Source of the DNA: Candidatus Shapirobacteria bacterium CG03_land_8_20_14_0_80_40_19
Lineage (GTDB): Bacteria > Patescibacteriota > Microgenomatia > UM-FILTER-40-11
Assembly (NCBI GenBank): GCA_002780305.1
Contig: PEVD01000042.1
Location: 1 to 46,672, forward strand
Direction: 5' to 3'
Length of the DNA stretch: 46,672 nt
Shown: piece by piece, positions 18,267-26,972 of the stretch
Layout of the letters: each line of letters begins with the position of its first letter
Numbering within the stretch: position 1 is the first letter of the stretch
Notes under the pieces: generated by a model
What the model saw: only the letters and a program-made list of their open reading frames with translations
What the model was told of the DNA's origin: nothing
Databases searched by the model: none
Program-made: the position numbers and the translations under genes

Positions 18267-18280
18267 ATTAGTATCTATGT
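18246..18280 (+). promoter_or_regulatory. Promoter/operator of the arsR-like gene
   Basis: TTGACA (18246-18251), 17-nt spacer, TAGTAT (18269-18274); perfect dyad ACATAGAT-TAGT-ATCTATGT (18261-18280) overlapping the -10 and ATG. Confidence 0.7.
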
Positions 18281-18549
18281 TTATAAAACAAAAATCTTTT
18301 TGTTGTCCTTTGGCAATGCCGCAGATGGCTGATCCGTCTAAACGCAAGATCTACGAGTTTCTGTCAATGGCAGGAGAAAAAACCGTTTCAGAATTGACAG
18401 CCATGCTGGGGCTCCGGCAGCCAACTGTTTCTTATCATTTAAAACAAATGGAGAGAAAAGGACTTTTGGCAAGCAAAAAAGAGGGGAGAAATGTGTATTA
18501 CTCGGTTAAAATGGAATGTCCGGAAGGCGGAGAGTGCTTTAACGGATGA
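18277..18549 (+). CDS. ArsR-family winged-helix regulator
   Basis: SELTAMLGLRQPTVSYHLKQMERKGLLASKKEGRNVYYSV; Cys-rich termini FCCP and MECPEGGEC. Confidence 0.9.
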   Translation: MFIKQKSFCCPLAMPQMADPSKRKIYEFLSMAGEKTVSELTAMLGLRQPTVSYHLKQMERKGLLASKKEGRNVYYSVKMECPEGGECFNG

Positions 18550-18688
18550 ATTTAATTTCTAATTTCTAAACTCTAAACTCTAAATAATTTCAAAAATCAA
18601 AATGACCAAAATTCAAGAAAGTTTCGATAATTTGTAATTTAAGAAATTGGGATTTATTTAGGATTTAGGACTTAGAATTTAGAATTTT
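18550..18688. repeat. Intergenic imperfect inverted repeat (TTCTAAACTCTAAA...TTTAGGATTTAGGACTTAGAATTTAGAA)
   Basis: Complementary AT-rich arms between arsR and iscS. Confidence 0.65.
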
Positions 18689-19870
18689 ATGCGAAAAATA
18701 TATCTTGATTACGCCGCAACAACTCCAATTCTTCCGGAAGTTATTGAAGCAATGACACCTTTCTGGGCGGAAAAATTCGGTAACGCTTCAAGCTTACACA
18801 GTTTCGGACGGGAAGCACGAGTCGCAGTTGAGCAGTCCCGGGATCAGGTCGCTGAGATTCTCAACTGCGAACCGGAAGAAATTATTTTTACCGGAACAAC
18901 AACTACGAGTGACAATTTGGCAATTTTGGGGGTGGTGAACGCTCTCGAAGAAAAACAACTATCACCTAACCGCTGCCACCTAATAACTACTGCAATAGAA
19001 CACCATGCCGTCTTGGATACTTTTAAATATTTAGAAAGCCAAGGCTTTGCGGTTACTTATTTATCGGTCGATAAATACGGTGTTGTTGATTTAAAAGAAT
19101 TAGAAAAGGCAATTAGGCCGGAAACGGTTCTTGTTTCTGTAATGTATGCCAATAACGAAGTTGGGACGATAGAGCCGATTGAAGAAATAAGCAAACTCCT
19201 ACAAGCTACTTCCTACAAGCTAAAGCCTAAATTCCATACTGACGCTGCTGCTGTGGCGGAGTATTTAACTTTAGATGTGCAGAAATTGGGAGTGGATTTA
19301 ATGACCTTAGGCGCTCATAAATTCGGCGGACCAAAGGGGGTTGGTATTTTGTATATTAAGAAGGGAACCGGCGTTAACCCGGTTACTTTTGGTGGTCATC
19401 ACGAAAACGGTTTATGGCCTGGGACAGAAGCAGTGCCGCTTATCGTGGGGATGGCGAAGGCGCTGGAGATAGCTCAAAAATCAAAAATCAAAAATCAAAG
19501 CCAGGTTACGGGGTTACGGGATAAACTGATAAAAGGAGTTTTGGTGAAAGTGCCGGATTGTTACTTAACAGGGCATCCGACGCAAAGGCTGCCGGATATT
19601 GCCAGTTTTGTTTTTAAAGGGGTTGAGGGAGAAGCCGTTCTGCTGCGCTTGGACGCGGAAGGCATTGCCGTTTCTTCGGGATCGGCTTGTACGTCGGGAG
19701 ACTTAAAACCGTCTCATGTGCTTCTGGTGATGGGGATTCCTCAGGAAGAAGCCCACGGATCAATAAGATTTTCATTAGGGAGAAATACGACCGAAGAGGA
19801 GATAAACTATGTTTTAGAGAAATTACCTAAAATTATAAGCGACTTAAGAAATTTAAGCGGAGGATTGTAA
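18689..19870 (+). CDS. iscS: Cysteine desulfurase
   Basis: IYLDYAATTPILPEV, IEHHAVLDT, TLGAHKFGGPKGVG, SSGSACTSGDLKPSHVL. Confidence 0.92.
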   Translation: MRKIYLDYAATTPILPEVIEAMTPFWAEKFGNASSLHSFGREARVAVEQSRDQVAEILNCEPEEIIFTGTTTTSDNLAILGVVNALEEKQLSPNRCHLITTAIEHHAVLDTFKYLESQGFAVTYLSVDKYGVVDLKELEKAIRPETVLVSVMYANNEVGTIEPIEEISKLLQATSYKLKPKFHTDAAAVAEYLTLDVQKLGVDLMTLGAHKFGGPKGVGILYIKKGTGVNPVTFGGHHENGLWPGTEAVPLIVGMAKALEIAQKSKIKNQSQVTGLRDKLIKGVLVKVPDCYLTGHPTQRLPDIASFVFKGVEGEAVLLRLDAEGIAVSSGSACTSGDLKPSHVLLVMGIPQEEAHGSIRFSLGRNTTEEEINYVLEKLPKIISDLRNLSGGL

Positions 19871-19871
19871 A

Positions 19872-20258
19872 ATGAATCAACTTTATTCAGAAAAGGTAAT
19901 GGATCATTTCCTGCACCCCAGAAATATGGGGGAATTGCCGGGGGCAAACGGAGTGGCAACTGTCGGTAACAAACAGTGCGGCGATGTAATGAAAATGTAT
20001 CTTAAGATAGAAGGAGAGACGGTGAAAGAAGCGAAGTTTCAAACCTTGGGATGCGGCGCCGCTATTTCTACCAGTTCGATGGCAACGGAGATGATTAAGG
20101 GTAAACCGCTTTCTGATGCGTTAAAATTAACAAACCAAGCGATTGCGGAAGCTTTGGATGGATTGCCGAGCTCGAAAATCCATTGTTCTGTTTTGGCGGC
20201 GGAAGCGGTTAAGAGGGCGATTGAGGATTATAGAAGTAAGGGTGAGGGTGGGAAGTGA
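19872..20258 (+). CDS. iscU: Iron-sulfur cluster scaffold protein
   Basis: LYSEKVMDHFLHPRNMGEL, NKQCGDVMKMYLKI, LGCGAAISTSSMATEMI, IHCSVLAAEAVKRAI. Confidence 0.92.
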   Translation: MNQLYSEKVMDHFLHPRNMGELPGANGVATVGNKQCGDVMKMYLKIEGETVKEAKFQTLGCGAAISTSSMATEMIKGKPLSDALKLTNQAIAEALDGLPSSKIHCSVLAAEAVKRAIEDYRSKGEGGK

Positions 20259-20334
20259 GTTGTGAGTCGGGTTGTGAAGGTGAGAAGTGGGGGATTGTTA
20301 AATTGTTATATTACTAAATTGTTACGGGATGTGC

Positions 20335-20350
20335 GCGAACTAAAGTTCGC
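20335..20350. terminator. Small stem-loop GCGAAC-TAAA-GTTCGC
   Basis: 6-bp perfect stem; followed 7 nt later by a T-rich run. Confidence 0.3.
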
Positions 20351-20371
20351 TAGAACAATTTTTATTGATGA

Positions 20372-21955
20372 ATGAAAAATTTTGCCATTAAATTATCCGG
20401 GCCCGCCGGGGCGGGGATGATGCAGGCGGGGGAGACTTTAAGCAAAGCTCTTAATCGTCTTGGTTTTTATACTCTAATGTACCCCGAATATCCTTCCAGA
20501 ATCAGGGGCGGGGATAATCATGTTTTGGTGGTTTTTTCGGAGGAAAAACATGTTGCGCCGGTGGAGAAAATAGATTTACTTTTGGCTTTTGGAAAAGAAA
20601 ATTACCGAAACCACAAGAATGAAGGAAATGAAGGATTTCAGGGATATGAGGGAGAAGAACTGGGATTAATGAAGATTGCCAAAGAGTTGGGTAATCCACT
20701 GGTAGCCAACACGGCAGGTCTCGGACTTATTTTTAAAATCTTGGGTTTTGAACTAAAAGCTTTGGAAGAACAAATTGAGGAAGAATTTAAAGAAAAAGAA
20801 GCCGTAAAAAAAATAAATGTTGACGCAGCCGGAAAAGGGTACGAGATTAGTAAGAGTAAGAGCAAGAGTAAGAGTGGAAATGGGAAAAATATTCTTAATT
20901 ATTCCGGGAATGAGGCGTTGGTTGAAGGGATTTTAAAGGCGAAATGCGGATTTGCCGCCATTTACCCGATGACGCCGATTAATTCGATTCTGACCATGTT
21001 GTCTAAGTCTAGAGTACAAGTTTTTAGGCCGGAGGATGAGATTGCCGGAATGATGGCGGCCTTGGGCGCTTCTTATGCCGGCAAAAGAGCGATGATTGCC
21101 ACTTCGGGTGGCGGATTTTCTTTAATGGTTGAGGGGTTGGGAATGGCGGGTATGGCGGAAATTCCCATAGTTTGTGTTGTTGGCCAAAGAACTGGGCCGT
21201 CGACCGGAATGGCCACTTATTCCTCGCAGGCGGATTTAAATTTTGTTATTAACGCTGGCCAGGGTGAATTTCCAAGAATTGTTTTGGCACCGGGAGACAT
21301 AGGAGAATGTTTTCGCTTAGGAGCTGAGGCCTTTAACTTGGCAGAATGTTATCAAGTGCCGGTAATCTTGTTGACCGATAAATATTTGGCGGAAAGCAGA
21401 TTCTCGGGGAACGGAGAAGAACTAAAGGGAAGCGAATATAAAAATTATAATGATTATAAAATTTATAAAAATTATAAACGATATCAGTTTACCGAAGATG
21501 GAATTTCGCCAATGGCGTTTCCGGGGCAGGCAATTGTAAGGGCTAATTCTTATGAACATGACGAGGAAGGGTTCTCTTGCGACGATAAAACAAACAGAGA
21601 AAAAATGATGGATAGAAGGATGAATAAACTTTCGGATTTAAATGGTGGTTTTGAAATTTTTGGTAAAGGAAAGACTGTTTTAGTCGGCTGGGGTTCAACT
21701 AAAGAAATTATCTTGGATTTTTTAAAAGATAACTTTGGGTTTAATTTTTTACATATTTGGCGGCCGTGGCCTTTTCCACAGGGAGCAATAGATATTTTAA
21801 GAAATGTCGAAAGAGTTATCGTTATTGAAGGGAATTATTCTGGTCAACTGGCGGATTTAATAGAAAGATTTACTTTTAGGAAAGTGGAAAGGGTTTTAAA
21901 AGATGATGGCAGACCTTTTTATAAACAAGAATTGGAAGATAAGTTACTTAAGTAA
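20372..21955 (+). CDS. 2-oxoacid:ferredoxin oxidoreductase, gamma-alpha fusion subunit
   Basis: N-terminal GPAGAGMMQAGETLSKAL, YPEYPSRIRGGDN; C-terminal IYPMTPINSIL, EDEIAGMMAALGASYAGKRAMIATSGGGFSLM. Confidence 0.9.
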   Translation: MKNFAIKLSGPAGAGMMQAGETLSKALNRLGFYTLMYPEYPSRIRGGDNHVLVVFSEEKHVAPVEKIDLLLAFGKENYRNHKNEGNEGFQGYEGEELGLMKIAKELGNPLVANTAGLGLIFKILGFELKALEEQIEEEFKEKEAVKKINVDAAGKGYEISKSKSKSKSGNGKNILNYSGNEALVEGILKAKCGFAAIYPMTPINSILTMLSKSRVQVFRPEDEIAGMMAALGASYAGKRAMIATSGGGFSLMVEGLGMAGMAEIPIVCVVGQRTGPSTGMATYSSQADLNFVINAGQGEFPRIVLAPGDIGECFRLGAEAFNLAECYQVPVILLTDKYLAESRFSGNGEELKGSEYKNYNDYKIYKNYKRYQFTEDGISPMAFPGQAIVRANSYEHDEEGFSCDDKTNREKMMDRRMNKLSDLNGGFEIFGKGKTVLVGWGSTKEIILDFLKDNFGFNFLHIWRPWPFPQGAIDILRNVERVIVIEGNYSGQLADLIERFTFRKVERVLKDDGRPFYKQELEDKLLK

Positions 21956-21970
21956 CTTGAGAAGTTTAAG

Positions 21971-22672
21971 ATGAATTACGATACAAATCAAGAGATTACT
22001 TGGTGCCCGGGTTGTGCCGGTTATGGTTTTTTAACGGCTCTTAAAAATGCTTTAACTAAAGCCAATGTTGAACCGAAAGACGCGGTGGTGGTTTATGATA
22101 TAGGCTGTTCAGCCAATGCGATAAATTTTTTAAACACCAGCGGGGTTGCTTCTTTGCACGGCCGGTCAATTCCGTTTGCGGTGGGGGTAAAAATGGCCAA
22201 TCCGAACTTGACGGTAATTGCCCAAGGAGGAGAGGGAGGGATTGTAACCGAAGGAGCCAATCATTTAATTCATGCCGCTCAAAGAAATGATGACATCACG
22301 GTTATTATTAACAATAACTTTGTTTTTGCCTTAACAACCGGACAAGCTTCATCCGCTACCCCCAAGGGGTTTAAAACCCGCTCAACTCCGGAGGGCAATC
22401 CGCACGAGCCTTTGTCGGCAGTTGATTTGGCTTTGGTTTCCGGTGCCAGTTTTGTTGCCCGAACTTTCGCTTTTGATATTGAAAAAACCAGCGAAATAAT
22501 TTATCAGGCAATTACCCACAAAGGTTTTTCTTTGGTAGAAATTATCCAGCCTTGTGTCGTTTGGACGAAAGATTTAGTTAAACAGGAGGGGGTGTGGATG
22601 AAGAAGCCGCTTGAGATTAAACTAGACATTATAGGTAAAAGTAACTTATGGGGAGTACTCTTTAAAAGTTAA
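21971..22672 (+). CDS. 2-oxoacid:ferredoxin oxidoreductase, beta (TPP) subunit
   Basis: TWCPGCAGYGFLTALKNAL, YDIGCSANAINFL, GEGGIVTEGANHLIHAAQRNDDITVIINNN. Confidence 0.92.
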   Translation: MNYDTNQEITWCPGCAGYGFLTALKNALTKANVEPKDAVVVYDIGCSANAINFLNTSGVASLHGRSIPFAVGVKMANPNLTVIAQGGEGGIVTEGANHLIHAAQRNDDITVIINNNFVFALTTGQASSATPKGFKTRSTPEGNPHEPLSAVDLALVSGASFVARTFAFDIEKTSEIIYQAITHKGFSLVEIIQPCVVWTKDLVKQEGVWMKKPLEIKLDIIGKSNLWGVLFKS

Positions 22673-22711
22673 CCGGTGGGAATGCTGTTGGCAACTACTG
22701 CCGGCGGTTTT

Positions 22712-23653
22712 TTACTTGACTAATCTTGGTTGGCAGAAGTTTTCAATATAAATAGGAACAAGCTCATAAGATTTGATTTTTTTGCCTTCAAAAATAATTT
22801 TGGCAATTGCGCCTTTTTTTGTTTCCTCGCTCCAGGCTTGGTCAAAAACAAAGTTACCCAAAGAATAAAATATTAAACCGTCTTTGTATTCTTCAACGGG
22901 TTGAGTGACGTGAGGATGGTGGCCAATGACGATTTTCGCACCGCTATCTATAATTTGGTGAGCCAATTCAACTTGGCTTTTAGCTGGTTGCTTTTGATAT
23001 TCGCTGCCCCAATGAAGAGAGACGATGAGGATATCTACGGCCCTGCCCGCCTCGCCGAAGACGGCGAGTCGAGGTGGGGGATAAGTAACCAGGTCAAAAG
23101 CCAAAAAGCCAAAACTCGTGCCGTTTACTTTTTTAATTGATAGCGGATTGGGGCTTACCGGCAAAATTTGATTTTTTTTGAGAATTTCTTGAGTTTGCGC
23201 CAGTCCGAACTCTCCCTGATTGAGGATATGGTTATTGGCCAGGGAAAGAACATCAAAACCGGCAAATTTCAGCCCCTCGATTGAGTCGGGCTGGCTGCAA
23301 AAGATCATGCCGGTTTCGGTTGTTGGACAATTTTCCACTATCGGCGCTTCTAAATTGCCAAAAGTTATATCAGCGCTTGAGGTGAAATCGGCAATATTTA
23401 AAAAAGGATATTTCCAGTCTTTATTTTGAAGCATCTGTACGTTGCAGTATCGGCCGAGCATGATGTCGCCGACGGAAACAAGAATTGTTTGGGTTGAGCG
23501 TTTTGTGATATCTCTCAATGAGTATTTGGGGGGAAAGAGGTTTGGCGGGGAAAAATTAACTAAGCGGGGTTTTGCCGTCAGGTTCGCGACAAGTGTTGCT
23601 AAAAAAATGATGACAATGGAAAAAAAGCCCAATTTGGGGTAAAATACAGCCAT
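22712..23653 (-). CDS. CapA-family (poly-gamma-glutamate synthesis-like) metallophosphoesterase-fold protein
   Basis: VSVGDIMLGR, TFGNLEAPI, SLANNHILNQGEFGLAQTQEIL, VSLHWGSEYQ, IVIGHHPHVTQPVE. Confidence 0.9.
   Translation of the reverse strand: MAVFYPKLGFFSIVIIFLATLVANLTAKPRLVNFSPPNLFPPKYSLRDITKRSTQTILVSVGDIMLGRYCNVQMLQNKDWKYPFLNIADFTSSADITFGNLEAPIVENCPTTETGMIFCSQPDSIEGLKFAGFDVLSLANNHILNQGEFGLAQTQEILKKNQILPVSPNPLSIKKVNGTSFGFLAFDLVTYPPPRLAVFGEAGRAVDILIVSLHWGSEYQKQPAKSQVELAHQIIDSGAKIVIGHHPHVTQPVEEYKDGLIFYSLGNFVFDQAWSEETKKGAIAKIIFEGKKIKSYELVPIYIENFCQPRLVK
23046..23080. repeat. GC-rich hairpin element CCCGCCTCG...CGAGGTGGGGG, in frame in capA
   Basis: Shares both ends with 17409-17449; opposite orientation relative to its host gene; encodes PPPRLAVFGEAG. 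Confidence 0.8.
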
Positions 23654-23662
23654 ATACCAATT

Positions 23663-24337
23663 ATGTTTAATATTTTTGTTAACTTCAAGACTTACCCTCA
23701 GGCTACGGGAGAGAGGGCGGTTGAATTAGCCAAGGTTTGTGAGGAGGCCTCCCAGGAAACTAAATTTGAGGTAATCCTTGTTGTTCAGACAGCCGATGTT
23801 TACCGGGTTAAACAAGCGGTTAAAATCCCGGTTTGGGTTCAACATCTTGATTTTCAGCCTCAAGGAAAGTTTACCGGTTGGACAAATTTAGAGGCGGCGA
23901 TTGAGGCCGGAGCAAGCGGGACACTTTTAAACCACAGTGAACATCCAATTCCTCCGGGAACGGCAAAGCAAACGATTTCCAGAATTAGAAATTTGAAATT
24001 AGAAATTAGAAATTTCAAGACGATGATTTGTTGTAAAACACTGGGTCAAATGGAGAGGTTGGTAAAATTAAAGCCAAGATTTATCGGTTATGAAATAAGC
24101 GAGCTGATTGGCGGACAAGTTTCAATAACCAAAGACAATTCAGGCTCGATTAAGCACGCCATTGAGCTTTGTGGTAAAATACCCTTGGTTGTCGGAGCTG
24201 GGATTCACCAAGCCGATGATCTTAAAAAAGCTCAGGAGCTAGGAGCAAGTGGTGTTTTAATTTCTTCTGCAGTTGTTTTGGCGGGAAATCCAAAAGAAGA
24301 ACTTCAGGAATTGTTAAATCTGCCTAAGGAGGATTAA
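23663..24337 (+). CDS. tpiA: Triosephosphate isomerase (short, archaeal-like)
   Basis: FVNFKTYPQATGE, GTLLNHSEHP, IGYEISELIGGQ, VVGAGIHQADDLKKAQELGASGVLISSAVV. Confidence 0.88.
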   Translation: MFNIFVNFKTYPQATGERAVELAKVCEEASQETKFEVILVVQTADVYRVKQAVKIPVWVQHLDFQPQGKFTGWTNLEAAIEAGASGTLLNHSEHPIPPGTAKQTISRIRNLKLEIRNFKTMICCKTLGQMERLVKLKPRFIGYEISELIGGQVSITKDNSGSIKHAIELCGKIPLVVGAGIHQADDLKKAQELGASGVLISSAVVLAGNPKEELQELLNLPKED

Positions 24338-24340
24338 GAA

Positions 24341-24775
24341 ATGATATATCTTGGTGCCGACCATAGAGGTTATGATTTAAAGGAGAAAATTAAAAAATGG
24401 TTGAAAGACAAGCGGTATGAGTTTGTTGATTTTGGAAATGATAAACTTGACCAGGAAGACGACTATCCCGATTTTGCCCTGAAGGTGATAAGAAAAATAA
24501 AAAAAGAGGGGGATTTCGGCATTTTATTTTGCGGCTCCGGGGTAGGGATGGACATTCTTGCCAATAGGTTTAGCCATATCCGTTGCGGCCTTGGTTTTGT
24601 TTCTCAACAAATAAGAATTGCCAAAAGAGACGACAATATTAATTGTCTGGTCCTTCCTGCTGATTTTTCAACCGAGACAGAAGCCCGTACGATTATTGAA
24701 ATGTTTTTGGAAACGAATTTTGCCGAAGGAGAGAAATATTTACGGAGACTTAAAAAAATCGAGAAAATAAAATAA
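24341..24775 (+). CDS. rpiB: Ribose-5-phosphate isomerase B (RpiB/LacAB)
   Basis: IYLGADHRGYDLKEKIKKWL, DDYPDFALKV, GILFCGSGVGMDILANR. Confidence 0.92.
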   Translation: MIYLGADHRGYDLKEKIKKWLKDKRYEFVDFGNDKLDQEDDYPDFALKVIRKIKKEGDFGILFCGSGVGMDILANRFSHIRCGLGFVSQQIRIAKRDDNINCLVLPADFSTETEARTIIEMFLETNFAEGEKYLRRLKKIEKIK

Positions 24776-24809
24776 CTTATTATTTGCAAGGAAACTCCTT
24801 GCCTGTTAA

Positions 24810-25745
24810 ATGATTCTTCCTCAATTAAAAGATTTTAATTTTTATGGCAAGAAGGTTTTGGTCAGATGTGACTTTGATGGCGCAAGACTGGAAGAAAACT
24901 TGCCGGCGGTAAAATATCTTCTCGACAACGGAGCGAAAAAAATTATTTTAATGGGCCATTTAGGAAGACCTGAGGGTAGGGTTGTTGAGGATTTAAAGCT
25001 GGCTCCGGTAGAGAAGAGATTCCGTGAGTTATTGGATTCAAAAAATATTATATTTTTGGAAAATTTGAGATTTGATAAAAGAGAAGAAGAAAATGACGCC
25101 GGATTTGCCAAAGAACTGGCCGGTTTGGGGGATTTTTATGTCAATGAGGCCTTTGCTTCAAGTCACCGGCAGCACGCTTCTATTGTCGGAATACCGAAAT
25201 TTCTGCCTCACTGTGCCGGATTTCATTTTGCCTCTGAAGTCGAGAATTTGTCAAAGATTTTAGAAAACCCAAAAAGACCGTTAGTCTTTGTCATTGGTGG
25301 GGATAAACTGGAAACAAAACTGCCATTAGTGGTAGAACTTGCGCATTTTGCCAACAGCGTTTTGGTCGGTGGCGCGTTGACCCAAAACATGAACATAAAC
25401 AATGTTTTATTTGCCAAACCAACCGATGATGGATTTGATATTAGTGACGATTCAATCATGAAATTTGGAGAGATTATTAAAAAGGCGGGGACGGTGGTTT
25501 GGAATGGGCCGATGGGGAAGTTTGAGGATGAGAAGTGGGAAATGGGAACCAGGAAAATCGCAGAAGCAATTGCGGGATGCGGGGGTTTTAGAGTTGTTGG
25601 CGGTGGAGATACAATCTCCGCCTTGAAAAAATTTAATTTAATTGACAAAATGGATTATGTCAGTACCGGTGGGGGAGCGATGCTGGAGTTTTTGGCCAAA
25701 GGGACCTTGCCGGGAATTGAGGCACTTGAAAATAATAAAAATTAA
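24810..25745 (+). CDS. pgk: Phosphoglycerate kinase (short, 311 aa)
   Basis: KKVLVRCDFDGAR, ILMGHLGRPEG, FYVNEAFASSHRQHAS, VIGGDKLETKLPLV, VVWNGPMGKFE, GGGDTISAL, YVSTGGGAMLEFLAKGTLPGIEAL. Confidence 0.92.
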   Translation: MILPQLKDFNFYGKKVLVRCDFDGARLEENLPAVKYLLDNGAKKIILMGHLGRPEGRVVEDLKLAPVEKRFRELLDSKNIIFLENLRFDKREEENDAGFAKELAGLGDFYVNEAFASSHRQHASIVGIPKFLPHCAGFHFASEVENLSKILENPKRPLVFVIGGDKLETKLPLVVELAHFANSVLVGGALTQNMNINNVLFAKPTDDGFDISDDSIMKFGEIIKKAGTVVWNGPMGKFEDEKWEMGTRKIAEAIAGCGGFRVVGGGDTISALKKFNLIDKMDYVSTGGGAMLEFLAKGTLPGIEALENNKN

Positions 25746-25870
25746 TTTAATTATTCTAATTAATCTAATTGACCTAAATAATGTCCAATGAACCGATAAC
25801 CAATTTTTTTGGGATTTGGTATTTGTGATTTAATTAGAGCAACTAAGGTAATTAGAAATTAGATATTTAT
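25746..25870. repeat. Intergenic imperfect inverted repeat
   Basis: attctaattaatctaattgac... paired with ...aaggtaattagaaattag. Confidence 0.5.
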
Positions 25871-26908
25871 ATGCTTAAATTGGCCATCAATGGTTTCGGG
25901 AGAATCGGGAGAGTGGTTTTCCGGCAGGCGATATGTGATTTTAGTGATCGGATTGAAGTGGTGGCCATCAATACTTCCGGCTCGATGGAACCGGAAGGCT
26001 GGATGAATCTTTTAAAATATGACTCGGTTTATCGGACTTTTGGGAAGGAAGTAAAAATAACCGAACCTCAGGGATCTCGGGAAACCGGGTCGTTTTTAAT
26101 TGAAGGCCGGACTTTTCCGCTTTTAGCAGAAAGAGACCCCCTTTCCTTACCTTGGTTTGTTTATCAACCCGATGTGGTGATCGAATCGACCGGGGTTTTC
26201 CGCAAAGAGGAAGAGGTGAGTGAGCATCTGCAGGCAGGAGCGAAAAAAGTAATTATTTCTGCCCCACCTAAAGGCGACGGAATTCCCATATATTTGATGG
26301 GGGTTAACGAGAATAAATACAAAGGAGAGCAGATTATTTCAAACGGCAGTTGTACCACTAATTGTGTTGCCCCGATAGTGAAACTGGTAAAAGAAAGATT
26401 TGGGATAGAGCAGGCTTCTTTAACCACGATCCACGCATATACGGCCGATCAGGAATTAATTGACGGTTCTCATAAGGATTTGCACCGTGGGAGAGCAGCG
26501 GCCCAAAACATTATTCCTACCGAAACCGGTGCGGCCGAATCGGTAATTGCGATTTTTCCCGACTTAAAAGGAAAATTTGCCGGCAGTGCTATCAGAGTGC
26601 CGGTTATTTGCGGGTCATATTCCGATCTTGTATTTAAAATAGCAAAAACCGCGACGATTGACGACTTAAATCAGTTGTTTTGGAAAGCAGCAGAGGCAAA
26701 AATGAAGGGAATTCTTTCGGTTACCACCGATCCGATAGTTTCGAGTGACGTTATTGGCAATCCCGCCTCAACCATTGTCGATTTAATGATGACCAGTGTG
26801 ATAGCCGATGACTTTATTCAAATTGGAGCCTGGTATGATAATGAATGGGCATACGCAAGGAGATTATTAGAGGAAGCAATTTACATTTCGAGACACAAAG
26901 AAGCATAG
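25871..26908 (+). CDS. gap: Glyceraldehyde-3-phosphate dehydrogenase, type I
   Basis: LAINGFGRIGRVVFRQ, IISNGSCTTNCVAPIVK, TTIHAYTADQELIDGSHKDLHRGRAAAQNIIPTETGAA, WYDNEWAYARR. Confidence 0.96.
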   Translation: MLKLAINGFGRIGRVVFRQAICDFSDRIEVVAINTSGSMEPEGWMNLLKYDSVYRTFGKEVKITEPQGSRETGSFLIEGRTFPLLAERDPLSLPWFVYQPDVVIESTGVFRKEEEVSEHLQAGAKKVIISAPPKGDGIPIYLMGVNENKYKGEQIISNGSCTTNCVAPIVKLVKERFGIEQASLTTIHAYTADQELIDGSHKDLHRGRAAAQNIIPTETGAAESVIAIFPDLKGKFAGSAIRVPVICGSYSDLVFKIAKTATIDDLNQLFWKAAEAKMKGILSVTTDPIVSSDVIGNPASTIVDLMMTSVIADDFIQIGAWYDNEWAYARRLLEEAIYISRHKEA

Positions 26909-26972
26909 CTTCAAAGTTTCAAAGGTGTTTTTCCGTGAAGCTTTGGAACTCTGAAACTTTGAAACTCGTAAT
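26909..26972. repeat. Intergenic inverted repeat (CTTCAAAGTTTCAAAGG...GAAACTTTGAAA)
   Basis: Complementary arms between gap and rpe. Confidence 0.5.

Noticed and set aside
23640-23663. TAAAAT upstream of tpiA as another near-leaderless promoter
   Set aside because: No TG extension and 17 nt from the -10 end to ATG; does not fit the pattern.
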